From UBA1149 sp963579235 (GTDB lineage: Bacteria; Desulfobacterota; Binatia; UBA1149), in contig CAUZFM010000011.1 in NCBI GenBank assembly GCA_963579235.1, positions 1-38,413 on the forward strand: a stretch of 38,413 nucleotides of DNA, read 5' to 3'. Under the pieces are notes generated by a model. The model worked only from the letters and a program-made list of their open reading frames with translations. It did no database searches and was not told the DNA's origin. Positions 20,170 to 27,543 of this stretch are shown here, piece by piece. Positions within the stretch are counted from its first letter, which is position 1; each line of letters opens with the position of its first letter. A program made the translations under genes and the position numbers.

Positions 20170-21744
20170 CTATTCCACCCGTCCGTGCAGGAACCAGCGG
20201 TTGCGCTTGTCGTCGAAGTAAATCCACAGAATCTGTTCGTCTTCGGTCTGGGCAAACCAGTACTCGCGTTGCACGCCGCGATCGCCGCCGTCGCCGGCCC
20301 ACCAGCCGCCCGACAGCAGGTAGGGGCCGTCGCGGTGTCTGACCGCACCGCTGTCGGCACCCAGCGGATGCCAGTCGCGGCCGGCCGCGGGACGGGGGGC
20401 AATGGGGCGGGGCCGCGATACGCGCCGCAACAGTGGCCGTTGCCTGACCTGTCGCGGTTCGGCCGCTTGCAGGCCGGGCTCGCCCGGCAGTCCCAGCGGC
20501 AGCCAGGTCCACGACGCCTCGGGCAGGTGGGCCTCGCGCAGTGCGGCGCGGGTTACCGCCGCTTCGCCCAGCTCTGCGCGCACGCGCGCCAGCGCCCGGT
20601 TGGCTGCCTCGAGATCGCGACCGCTGCGACAGCCTGGTAGTTGGGCCTGCCCGGGAGGTGTCTTGACGGTGTCGGCGCGGATCTCAAGCTCGCTCACGGC
20701 GGCGGGCAGGCGCCCGCTGCCCAGCCTGAGGGTGAGCAACTCCATCAGTGCCGATACGTCGAGCGTGGCAGTGGCCGGGTGCAGGCTTTCGAGTCGGTTG
20801 CTGCGATCGTCGAGTTGCAACATAAGGTGAAGCACGCGCAGCGACCGGCCCCGCGAGGCCAGCTGGGCCAGCAGTTGCTTGAGCATCGGTTGCAGGATGA
20901 ACAGCAGTCGCTCGCTGTCGTCAACCGCCTGGTCGAGCAGGGTTTTTACGCTGCAGGGAATCTCGACTGCAGTGGGTTGCAGTGGGTTCCACAAGCGATC
21001 GTCGGCCAGTGCGTGCAGGCGGGCGACCTCGTGACCAAAGCGACGCTTGATGCCGGCGGCGGGCAGGCGCAGAAACGCGCCCACGCTGCGCACGCCCAGG
21101 CGCTCGAGTTTTTCTACCAGCGCGGGTGGCAGGCCGAGCCGGTCGAGAGTAATGCGACTGGCCAGCCGTCGTTCCTCGTCGGGGCTGTTGAGCACGAGGG
21201 CCCGCCGCCCGGCACCCGCCAGAGCCCGGGTACCGAAACGTGAAAAGCCGGCCACGCTCGAGGCCTGCCAGCCGTCAGAGAGCAGGGCCTCGTCTATTGC
21301 GCGCAGCCAGGATTGAGTGTCGGGGTAGAGGCGATCCAGGCCCGAGGCATCAAGCCAGAACAGGCCCGGCGTGTCGGTGGACGGCTCGACGCCCGGGGTA
21401 AAGCGGTCGAGCAGGCGGGTCACTTGTTCTACTGCGCAACTGATCTGTTCGGCCTCAACCGTGCCCGCCCTGAGGTCGGGCAGCAGCGAAAGGGCCGAGG
21501 CGTAGCGTTGCCCCGGCGCAACGTGTCGCCGGCGGGCAGCCGCCGTAAGTGCGAGGATGTTGCCCTGGGGATGCTGCTGGTCGAGCAGTGCTACCGCCTG
21601 ATCCTGCCACGAGGGGTTATCACGGAGCAGAAGCTGCAACGCGAGTTGGGGCAGCTCAACGCAGGCCAGCTCGCCAGGGGGAGTTTCCTGGTCCGGAGTT
21701 TCCTGGCCGGTGTATCCAGGCTCAGCGCAGTCCGGGTGGTCCAT
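20170..21744 (-). CDS. imuB: Inactive Y-family polymerase-like mutasome protein
   Basis: A 524-residue ImuB. The Y-family palm, fingers and little finger are recognisable but the catalytic carboxylates are altered: the first motif reads CVELPQLALQLLL rather than DxDxFF, and the SIDE-type motif reads WLDASGLDRLY. This loss is known for ImuB, which recruits DnaE2 to the sliding clamp rather than polymerising. The C-terminal hallmark is present: GPYLLSGGWWAGDG, then REYWFAQ and WFLHGRVE at the end. The ATG at 21744 lies inside the 3' end of imuA (23-base overlap), so the two are translationally coupled. A clamp-binding pentapeptide was looked for but none is certain. Confidence 0.95.
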   Translation of the reverse strand: MDHPDCAEPGYTGQETPDQETPPGELACVELPQLALQLLLRDNPSWQDQAVALLDQQHPQGNILALTAAARRRHVAPGQRYASALSLLPDLRAGTVEAEQISCAVEQVTRLLDRFTPGVEPSTDTPGLFWLDASGLDRLYPDTQSWLRAIDEALLSDGWQASSVAGFSRFGTRALAGAGRRALVLNSPDEERRLASRITLDRLGLPPALVEKLERLGVRSVGAFLRLPAAGIKRRFGHEVARLHALADDRLWNPLQPTAVEIPCSVKTLLDQAVDDSERLLFILQPMLKQLLAQLASRGRSLRVLHLMLQLDDRSNRLESLHPATATLDVSALMELLTLRLGSGRLPAAVSELEIRADTVKTPPGQAQLPGCRSGRDLEAANRALARVRAELGEAAVTRAALREAHLPEASWTWLPLGLPGEPGLQAAEPRQVRQRPLLRRVSRPRPIAPRPAAGRDWHPLGADSGAVRHRDGPYLLSGGWWAGDGGDRGVQREYWFAQTEDEQILWIYFDDKRNRWFLHGRVE

Positions 21745-22504
21745 TGCGAAACGTGTCGTGCTGCCAGCCGGGGCCGTGGCGCTTGTCCTTGAGGACCAGC
21801 AGTTCGCAGGTGTAGCGTCCGGGTCCGGTTTTGCGGCGGCGGGCCTGGGCGCGCAAGGATACCAGCGACCCCAGCGAGGGGGCGGTCGATGGCTTTTCGG
21901 TCAGGAACAACACCGCCGCGTCGTGCTTGAGTGCCAGCTGGAGCAGTCGCGATTGCAGTGGCAGTGGAAGATCGGCTCCAACTCCAGCTGCACGACCCCT
22001 TTCTGCACGACCAAGGTCTATGATGATCAGGGCGAAGGCACCCGAGCGCAGCAGTCGGTCAGCTGCGCGTCCGGCGGTTCGGCCACTGTTGGCGTGGACG
22101 ACTGGGAGTGCGCCCAAGTCGACACCGTTAGCGGCAGCGTCGGGGGGGAAGAAAGTACTCTCTCGCGTGCTTATCCAGGCCACGGGTTCTCCCTGTTGCT
22201 GGGCTTCGAGCACGAGATCAATAGCCAGTGTGAGCGAGGCCGACGGACCCCAGGCCGACAACTCGGTGAGTCGGCCGCAGAGTTCGCCACGCCGCCATCT
22301 GCGTGCGGGCGAACCCTGCGGCCCTTCCGGGGTGGAAGTGGTCAGGGTGGAAGTGGTCGGGGTGGAAGTGGTCGGAGTGGAAGTGGTCGGAGTAGAAGCG
22401 GTCGGGGTTATAGCGGTCGGAATGGAATCAGCCGGAGTTACAGCAAGCGGGGGAAAAAGCGGCAGGGTGTCCGACCGAGCGGTATTTATGGCAGTGCTTA
22501 TCAT
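21722..22504 (-). CDS. imuA: RecA/SulA-like mutasome accessory protein
   Basis: A 260-residue ImuA. From about residue 68 it shows the RecA-like layout of this family: GELCGRLTELSAWGPSASLTLAIDLVLEA, then PVAWISTRESTFFPPDAAANGVDLGALPVV and a LIIIDLG strand, ending RYTCELLVLKDKRHGPG, a typical ImuA tail. The P-loop is degenerate, as is usual. Residues 24-58 are an unusual low-complexity Pro/Thr/Ser segment encoded by a 15-bp tandem repeat. ATG at 22504 sits eight bases after the lexA stop; the GAGGAG that ends lexA serves as ribosome binding site. The gene product is thought to help ImuB and DnaE2 in damage tolerance. Confidence 0.92.
   Translation of the reverse strand: MISTAINTARSDTLPLFPPLAVTPADSIPTAITPTASTPTTSTPTTSTPTTSTLTTSTPEGPQGSPARRWRRGELCGRLTELSAWGPSASLTLAIDLVLEAQQQGEPVAWISTRESTFFPPDAAANGVDLGALPVVHANSGRTAGRAADRLLRSGAFALIIIDLGRAERGRAAGVGADLPLPLQSRLLQLALKHDAAVLFLTEKPSTAPSLGSLVSLRAQARRRKTGPGRYTCELLVLKDKRHGPGWQHDTFRNGPPGLR
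22329..22448 (+). repeat. 15-bp tandem repeat inside imuA, eight units
   Basis: Eight consecutive 15-bp units, + strand consensus GGGGTGGAAGTGGTC. Units starting at 22329, 22344, 22359 and 22374 differ from one another by at most one or two bases, while those starting at 22389, 22404, 22419 and 22434 decay progressively. On the minus strand they encode a PTTST-type pentapeptide repeat, in frame, in the N-terminal part of ImuA. Unit length is a multiple of three, so gain or loss of units would keep the frame. Confidence 0.95.
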
Positions 22505-22512
22505 GATGACAT

Positions 22513-23235
22513 TTACTCCTCTTCGGGGGGGCTTTCTTCCAGCGGAGCGACCCCGTCCATGTAGCGGCGCAGTTCTACGACCTTGCCCAGTAGTTTGAGC
22601 GATCCTTCTGTGGGAACGATGACCTCGAAGTCCGGGTTCTCCGGCTGCAGCTCCAGCTGCTGGCCGCGGCGGTGAAAGCGCTTGATGGTAGCCTCGTCGT
22701 CGACCATGGCCACCACTACGTCGCCCGATTCGGCTGTTTCCTGCTGGCGGACTATGGCTATGTCACCGGGCAGTATGCCCGCTCCCGACATGCTCAGACC
22801 CTGGACCCTGAGGGCAAACAGCTGGCTTGCGTCGAAGCGCGAGGGCAGGGTCAGCCAGCCTTCGGGGTCTTCAACGGCCTCGGTAAGCCCGCCCGCCTGT
22901 ACACGGCCGAGTAGCGGTACAGCCTGGGTGGCGAAGGTCTGATTGGGGACTCTCCCGCCGAAAGTACGGCCGCTTAAAGCAGCGCTGCTGGCGGCGTGAG
23001 CTTCTTCTTTAAATCTTGTTTCGGGGAGCCGGTATCCTCGCGCGCGGCCTTCGGGGCGCAGCAGTCGGCCTTCGCCTACCAGGGCCTTGAGGTGTTGCTG
23101 CGCTGTCTGAACGGCGCTGAAGCCCATGGCCTGTTGCAGCTCGCGCACAGAGGGAGGATCACCGGCCAGCAGGCGGCGGCGCATGAAGCGATAGACCCGC
23201 TCGCGCGTTTTTCCGGGTGGAGTGATCGGTGCCAT
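22513..23235 (-). CDS. lexA: LexA repressor
   Basis: A 240-residue LexA: winged helix DNA-binding domain (about 8-70, with PPSVRELQQAMGFSAVQTAQQHLKAL split over the recognition helix) and S24 autocleavage domain. The cleavage bond is Ala114-Gly115 in GRVQAGG, the nucleophile Ser148 in VQGLSMSG and the general base Lys185 in ATIKRF. Loss of repressor by RecA-stimulated self-cleavage would induce the operon. It has a long linker (about 71-105) and ends in an acidic tail EESPPEEE. ATG at 23235 fits the family; further upstream in-frame text is not family-like. There is no ribosome binding site before it. It heads lexA-imuA-imuB-dnaE2. Confidence 0.95.
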   Translation of the reverse strand: MAPITPPGKTRERVYRFMRRRLLAGDPPSVRELQQAMGFSAVQTAQQHLKALVGEGRLLRPEGRARGYRLPETRFKEEAHAASSAALSGRTFGGRVPNQTFATQAVPLLGRVQAGGLTEAVEDPEGWLTLPSRFDASQLFALRVQGLSMSGAGILPGDIAIVRQQETAESGDVVVAMVDDEATIKRFHRRGQQLELQPENPDFEVIVPTEGSLKLLGKVVELRRYMDGVAPLEESPPEEE

Positions 23236-23243
23236 GGGAGATA

Positions 23244-23273
23244 TAGATAGCAGACAAATGTCTGTTATGTCAA
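23244..23273 (-). promoter_or_regulatory. lexA operon promoter with palindromic LexA operator
   Basis: Read on the minus strand: -35 TTGACA (23273-23268), an 18-base spacer, and -10 TATCTA (23249-23244). The spacer holds a perfect dyad with 6-base arms, CAGACA-N2-TGTCTG, at 23251-23264. The dyad occurs once in the window as far as I could see by eye, directly in front of lexA, so it is the probable LexA operator, placed to block polymerase. Transcription would begin about 23237, only two or so bases before the lexA ATG. Confidence 0.8.
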
Positions 23274-23362
23274 GAGGTGATGTTGGACGGGGGGGTTTTA
23301 GCGTGTAAGGGCAGGGGCAGGCGGTCGGGCGGTGGTCGGGCCGTCGCGGAGAAGACAAACAG

Positions 23363-23752
23363 GTGGCGGCAGAACTGGGATGGTTGGCAGTGGCGGGGGC
23401 GCTGGGTGCACTGAGCCGCTACGGCATGGGAGCGCTGGCCTACCGGACGCTGGGCACGGCGCTGCCCTGGGGCACACTGCTGGTCAACGTAGTGGGCTGT
23501 TTCCTGCTCGGCTTCATCATGCACTACGGACTGGCCAACGCGGCCCTGTCGCGCACGGTCAGGTTGGCGGTAACGGTGGGTTTCCTGGGGTCATTCACTA
23601 CTTTTTCGACCTTTGGATACGAGACCCTGCGCTACCTTGAAAGCGGCGCTACCACGCTGGCGCTGGCCAACATAGCACTAAACCTGCTGGTCGGGCTGAC
23701 CGCAGTCTGGGCCGGACTCTCACTGGCCCGTACGGTGCTGGGCAGCTTGTAG
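23363..23752 (+). CDS. crcB: Fluoride efflux channel CrcB/Fluc
   Basis: A 129-residue four-helix membrane protein exporting fluoride as a dual-topology homodimer. Family marks: ALSRYGMG (16-23), LLVNVVGCFLLGF with Asn42, and the GFLGSFTTFSTFGYE run (73-87) that gives the phenylalanine box and central sodium site. Start is GTG at 23363, with GGAGA about ten bases upstream. One gene is enough for a functional channel. It diverges from lexA, and its leader overlaps the SOS promoter region but carries no recognisable fluoride riboswitch. Confidence 0.96.
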   Translation: MAAELGWLAVAGALGALSRYGMGALAYRTLGTALPWGTLLVNVVGCFLLGFIMHYGLANAALSRTVRLAVTVGFLGSFTTFSTFGYETLRYLESGATTLALANIALNLLVGLTAVWAGLSLARTVLGSL

Positions 23753-23774
23753 AGCCCCCCGGGGGAATTTTCCC

Positions 23775-23804
23775 TTGACACAATGGCCTTAGTGACCGCA
23801 TTAT
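23775..23804 (+). promoter_or_regulatory. Promoter of the pectinacetylesterase-like gene
   Basis: TTGACA (23775-23780) and CATTAT (23799-23804) separated by 18 bases fit a housekeeping sigma70-type promoter. The -35 is perfect; the -10 matches four of six bases. Transcription would begin near 23811, giving a leader of about 60 bases that starts with a stem-loop. It lies just after crcB and just before the gene at 23869. Confidence 0.6.
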
Positions 23805-23813
23805 TGTCGACAA

Positions 23814-23832
23814 GCCGCGCTTTGCGCGCGGC
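23814..23832 (+). other. Stem-loop at the predicted 5' end of the 23869 transcript
   Basis: GCCGCGC (23814-23820) and GCGCGGC (23826-23832) form a perfect seven-pair stem with a five-base loop. It sits a few bases after the predicted transcription start, so it may protect the 5' end of the message or act in an unknown control. No ribosome binding sequence is masked: AGGAG for the gene is downstream at about 23856-23860. Confidence 0.6.
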
Positions 23833-23868
23833 TACTACATACAAGACCAACCAGTAGGAGACCCCGAC

Positions 23869-25746
23869 ATGAAGAAATTTTTTCCCATCGCTTTTGCCGC
23901 CGCCATGGCCATGACCCTGACCGCGTTTGCCGGTCCCTCGTCGGCCGCTTACCCGGGCAACACCTGCGTTGCCAAGAAGATGGGCGCTGCGGGCAAGTTC
24001 TGCTCGGCGGTGCTGGGTGCCTGGAGCAAGAACGCCGACGACACGGGGGCGCGCGACGCTGCCATCACCAAGGCGGCGACCAAGCTCGACGGCAGCTGGA
24101 CCAAGTCGGAGGCCAGCGCTGCCAAGAAGAACGTGGACTGCGCCGACACCACGGCCAGCTCTGCTGACATACGCGTGTCGATTGAAACGGCGGCCGCGGC
24201 GTTGGCCGCTACCGTGCTCGACGGCACTACCAGCGACAAGATCGACACCGGTTGTCGTGCAAAGATAAACAAGGCGGCTGCCAAGCTCTGCCAGGGGCTG
24301 CTTAAGGCCGAGGGCAAGTACATCAAGGACCTGCTCAAGGACAAGGACGGCACTACGCTGGCGGCAGCCGTGGCCAAGGTCGAGGGTAAGTTCACCAAGT
24401 TGTACGACAAGTCGGTTGCCAAGGCGCTGGGCAAGGGAGTGACCTGCCCTTCAACGACCGACGGCACGGCTATCCAGTCAGCCGCGACGGCTGCCTCTGA
24501 CGAAGTGGTGACCGACACCACCGTGTCGCCCAACGTGTCTACCGACTGGACGTCGATCTCGGTGCCCGTGGCCAATGTTGAGTACCCGGCCAAGTACCCC
24601 AAGGCCATAACTACCCTGTTCCCGACCTGCTCGCGGCTTACTCCCTACATGTTCTTCGTCAAGAAAGGCACAGTCAACAACCTGGTAATGTACTACCAGG
24701 GTGGTGGTGCCTGCTGGGACGGCCTGTCGTGCAACCAACTGGGAATTTTTGGCGACACGGCCTCCGAGGCCGACAGCCCGGCGCTTATCTCCACGGGCTT
24801 TGCCGATTCCGACAACCCCGACAATCCTTTCAAGGACTGGAACCAGGTCTTCGTGACCTACTGCACGGGCGACGTTCACTGGGGCGATGCCTTCGGGGGG
24901 TATTCGGGCGGTGGCATTTATCACCACGGTCGGCACAACGCCTCGCTGGCCGAAAAATGGGCGCGAGAGCATTTTTTAAACCCCGACCGGGTCTTCGTAA
25001 CCGGCTCAAGCGCGGGCTCCTACGGTGCGGTGATGAACTCCGTGCCACTGATGGAATCGGTATACCCGGCGTCTCGCTTTGACGTTATAGGCGACGGTGG
25101 CAACGGCGTCATAACACCCGAGTGGCAGGCCAACTACTTTCCGAACTGGGGGGTAGACAAGACCAGGCCCGATCACATCCCGGGTCTCGATGCGCCCCTG
25201 GAGACTACCTCGATGGCCGAGACCATGATCGGTATAGCGAACTACTTTCCCGCGAACCGATTTGCCAACTACACCACCGCCTACGATGGCAGCGGCGGCG
25301 GCCAGTCCGCCTTTTACCAGGTGATGCTCAACCCAGGCAACCCGCTGGCGTGGACCCGTTGGTGGGAGCCTACCTGTACATGGAACTCTCAAATGAAGGT
25401 GATGTCCGAGCAGATTTCTACCGCGGCTTCGAACTACCGCTACTACATAGGCGCGGGGTCACGCCATACCGGCTGGGGCAGCGACAAGGTCTACACCGAT
25501 ACTTCGGGTGGCGTGCCCACGCTCGTGGACTGGGTCAACGACATGATGGACGACGAGCCGTCCTGGGTCGACGTGGAGTGTACGGACTGCAACCTGATTG
25601 CTACCTGCCAGGGTGGCGATACGCCGGGCGGTACCTGCACTGTTGATGGCGACTGCGGTGTCGGCGGTTCCTGCGATGATGACCCGGTACCTGGTAGTCT
25701 TCCCGCCGGTCCCTACCTGGGTGGTGGAGTTGTGGACTGCCCATAG
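23869..25746 (+). CDS. Secreted pectinacetylesterase-like hydrolase with duplicated N-terminal cysteine module
   Basis: A 625-residue exported protein. Signal peptide about 1-27 (MKKFFPIAFAAAMAM, cleavage after SSAA). Residues 31-214 are two copies of an alanine/lysine-rich helical module, each with three cysteines: Cys33, Cys45, Cys91 and Cys129, Cys141, Cys193. From about 245 a pectinacetylesterase/Notum-like alpha/beta hydrolase (PF03283) follows: YYQGGGACWDG (275-285), GSSAGSYGA (379-387) with nucleophile probably Ser381, and a late GSRHTGW with the probable catalytic His. The end has a cysteine-rich stretch, CTVDGDCGVGGSC. It probably deacetylates or cleaves esters outside the cell; the real substrate need not be pectin. 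ATG has AGGAG upstream, and a terminator follows. Confidence 0.85.
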   Translation: MKKFFPIAFAAAMAMTLTAFAGPSSAAYPGNTCVAKKMGAAGKFCSAVLGAWSKNADDTGARDAAITKAATKLDGSWTKSEASAAKKNVDCADTTASSADIRVSIETAAAALAATVLDGTTSDKIDTGCRAKINKAAAKLCQGLLKAEGKYIKDLLKDKDGTTLAAAVAKVEGKFTKLYDKSVAKALGKGVTCPSTTDGTAIQSAATAASDEVVTDTTVSPNVSTDWTSISVPVANVEYPAKYPKAITTLFPTCSRLTPYMFFVKKGTVNNLVMYYQGGGACWDGLSCNQLGIFGDTASEADSPALISTGFADSDNPDNPFKDWNQVFVTYCTGDVHWGDAFGGYSGGGIYHHGRHNASLAEKWAREHFLNPDRVFVTGSSAGSYGAVMNSVPLMESVYPASRFDVIGDGGNGVITPEWQANYFPNWGVDKTRPDHIPGLDAPLETTSMAETMIGIANYFPANRFANYTTAYDGSGGGQSAFYQVMLNPGNPLAWTRWWEPTCTWNSQMKVMSEQISTAASNYRYYIGAGSRHTGWGSDKVYTDTSGGVPTLVDWVNDMMDDEPSWVDVECTDCNLIATCQGGDTPGGTCTVDGDCGVGGSCDDDPVPGSLPAGPYLGGGVVDCP

Positions 25747-25770
25747 GAGATCGCGCGACTGTTAAAGATG

Positions 25771-25803
25771 AAGGCCGTCACTGGAAAGTGGCGGCCTTTT
25801 TTT
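25771..25803 (+). terminator. Rho-independent terminator after the esterase gene
   Basis: AAGGCCGTCACT (25771-25782), loop GGAA, then AGTGGCGGCCTT (25787-25798), with one mismatched pair, running into a T tract to 25803. It lies 25 bases past the stop at 25746. It sits between convergent genes (moaA ends at 25824), but on the minus strand only a weak T run follows, so it mainly ends the rightward transcript. Confidence 0.88.
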
Positions 25804-25823
25804 GTGCTCGGTGCTTGCTGCAG

Positions 25824-26846
25824 TCAGCCGCCGAGCTGGTACATTTCCATGCGCCGTCGCGGGGGGGAGTCGCCGCTGGTGGCCTGGGTGCGCAGCTCGG
25901 AGTAGCGGTCGTCACGCGCGCGCCAGCTGCCCAGTATTATATCGGTGAGCTCTCGGTCGCTGGCGCCGCTTCTCAACGGTCCTTTCAGATCGACGCCGCC
26001 TTCGGCAAACAGACAATTCACAAGGCGGCCGTTGGTGGTAAGCCGCGCTCGCGTGCAGGCGCCGCAGAAGGGGGCGGTCACCGACGATACCACGCCGACT
26101 GTTCCCTTCCCGTCGGTGTAGCGGTAGCGGCCGGCCACCTCCGAAGGCGAGCGTCGCTCCAGCGGTTCCAGCGGCCAGCGAGCGGCCAGCCGCTCTAATA
26201 TCTCGGAAGCGGTTACGACCTTGCCCATTTCCCAGTCGTTACGCGTGCCGACGTCCATGTACTCGATGAAGCGCAGCTCGACTCCCGTGCCGCGAAAGTA
26301 CTCGGCTATGTTTTCGAAGGAGTCGTCGTTCAAGTCACGGACCACCACGCAGTTGACCTTGATCGGCGACAGGCCCGCTTCGAGCGCGGCGTCTACGCCG
26401 GCCAGCACGTCTTTGAGCTTGCCGCGGCCGCCGTTCATGGTTTGGAACATAACCGGGTCGAGGCTGTCCAGGCTTACGGTGACCCGGTGGAGGCCAGCCT
26501 TGGCCAGGCGAGTGGCCTGCTGCGCGAGCAGCGCGCCGTTGGTGGTCAGGGCTATGTCGTCTATGCCGTCGATGGCCGCGAGGCGCCTGACGAGATCGCC
26601 GAGGTCGGCGCGCACCAGCGGTTCGCCGCCGGTTATTCTCGCCTTGCTCACTCCCAGACTCGCAAGTATGCCCACGAGCTTGGCTATTTCTTCGTAGCTC
26701 AGCAGCTCGGGTCTGGGTAGAAAGCTGTAGCTCTCGCCGAAGATGTCGGCCGGCATGCAGTAAGGGCAGCGAAAGTTACAGCGGTCGGTGACCGATATCC
26801 TCACATCGGACAGGCCACGGCCCAGGGTGTCAACACAAGCGCTCAC
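25824..26846 (-). CDS. moaA: GTP 3',8-cyclase (molybdenum cofactor synthesis)
   Basis: A 340-residue radical SAM enzyme that, with MoaC, turns GTP into cyclic pyranopterin monophosphate, the first step of molybdenum cofactor synthesis. The SAM cluster ligands are Cys23, Cys27 and Cys30 (CNFRCPYC), followed by ARITGGEPLVR near 70 (GGEP). The second cluster is the family-specific CGACTRARLTTNGRLVNC (C-x2-C-x13-C) near 270-290. The protein ends in a Gly-Gly pair, YQLGG, needed for GTP cyclisation chemistry. ATG at 26846. The SRPBCC gene lies 17 bases upstream on the same strand, so the two may be co-transcribed. The other moa genes are not here, but modABC is about 3 kb away. Confidence 0.97.
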   Translation of the reverse strand: MSACVDTLGRGLSDVRISVTDRCNFRCPYCMPADIFGESYSFLPRPELLSYEEIAKLVGILASLGVSKARITGGEPLVRADLGDLVRRLAAIDGIDDIALTTNGALLAQQATRLAKAGLHRVTVSLDSLDPVMFQTMNGGRGKLKDVLAGVDAALEAGLSPIKVNCVVVRDLNDDSFENIAEYFRGTGVELRFIEYMDVGTRNDWEMGKVVTASEILERLAARWPLEPLERRSPSEVAGRYRYTDGKGTVGVVSSVTAPFCGACTRARLTTNGRLVNCLFAEGGVDLKGPLRSGASDRELTDIILGSWRARDDRYSELRTQATSGDSPPRRRMEMYQLGG

Positions 26847-26863
26847 TGGTGGTTACCGGAAGG

Positions 26864-27301
26864 CTACCGCCTATCTTCGGACAGGCGACGCTCGAAGCCG
26901 TCCATCGCCTGGTTAAAAACCCTCTGTACGATCAGCTTCAGCAGCCAGCCAAGCCCAGGTATTTTTGAGTTGAAGCGCGCTCGCCACTCGATGAGTGTAC
27001 CCTCGCCGTCGTCCGAAAAATCCACCTCGCCCAGGTGGTCGCGGATCGGCATGGCGCCCTTGACCAGGCTGTAGGTCATGCGTGTGGGCACGTCGAACTC
27101 CAGGATTTCTTCGTACACCGGCATACCGGCCGAGGTTATGACTCGCACGCAGCCGCTGCCGTTGGGCGCAGGGTCGCCCTCGCGGTCGAGGTGTACGCGG
27201 CCCAATCCGGCCCAGTCCTGCCACGACACGTGGTCGGTGTACAGGTCCCAGGCCTGCTGTCGGGGTGCCGCTACTGTTTTGCTTACCGATACTTCCTGCA
27301 T
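26864..27301 (-). CDS. SRPBCC (START-like) family protein
   Basis: A 145-residue single-domain protein of the polyketide-cyclase/SRPBCC type. The opening VSVSKTVAAPRQQAWDLYTDHVSWQDW, the LEFDVPTRMTYSLVKG strand and the GEGTLIEWRARFNSKIP region with the long C-terminal helix (FERRL near the end) are standard for this hydrophobic-ligand-binding fold. Binding partner unknown. It lies upstream of moaA on the same strand with 17 bases between, and the two could share a message. Long intergenic region upstream (about 240 bases) separates it from a divergent secreted-protein gene. Confidence 0.88.
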   Translation of the reverse strand: MQEVSVSKTVAAPRQQAWDLYTDHVSWQDWAGLGRVHLDREGDPAPNGSGCVRVITSAGMPVYEEILEFDVPTRMTYSLVKGAMPIRDHLGEVDFSDDGEGTLIEWRARFNSKIPGLGWLLKLIVQRVFNQAMDGFERRLSEDRR

Positions 27302-27367
27302 GCGGGCAAATGTAACAGCTGGCCGGGGGAGTGGAAAACGGTAGAACGCTTGCTCGCTGGCCGCCGT

Positions 27368-27420
27368 GCTGAAGCGCTTCAGCCGTACTACCCCCCGGTT
27401 GCGCCGGGGCGCTGAGCGCG
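27368..27420. other. Structured intergenic DNA: 16-bp palindrome and adjoining hairpin
   Basis: Between the divergent genes at 27301 and 27544 lies a perfect 16-bp palindrome, GCTGAAGCGCTTCAGC (27368-27383). Ten bases further on, CCCCGG (27393-27398) and CCGGGG (27404-27409) form a perfect stem with a five-base loop, followed by GCGC-TGA-GCGC (27409-27419, loop TGA). The region lies in the shared upstream space and may be an operator for a dimeric regulator or leader structure. The rest of the 242-base gap shows nothing I can name. Confidence 0.6.
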
Positions 27421-27543
27421 GGGTTTCCAGCCAGATGGGCCAACGGTGCGGGTTTTGCCGGAAGCAGGGCGGTAAAACTGTTTGTTATGTGGAAAGCAGG
27501 CCAAGGTGGATTGACGATGCCCCCCCAAAGAGGTGACAAACAT

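Noticed and set aside
22329..22448. CRISPR-like repeat pattern
   Set aside because: Units are contiguous with no spacers, 15 bases long and in frame inside imuA.
23274..23362. Possible fluoride riboswitch in front of crcB (GGTGATGTTGGA)
   Set aside because: Only the first part of the motif is suggested; the conserved CTGATG-CTCC portion is absent and no pseudoknot can be drawn.
23752..23775. CCCCCGGGGG followed by AATTTT after crcB as a terminator
   Set aside because: The dyad has no loop and the T run is only four bases and interrupted.
26847..27301. Possible Moco riboswitch controlling moaA
   Set aside because: The SRPBCC gene lies 17 bases upstream of moaA and leaves no room for the aptamer, and none is seen before that gene.
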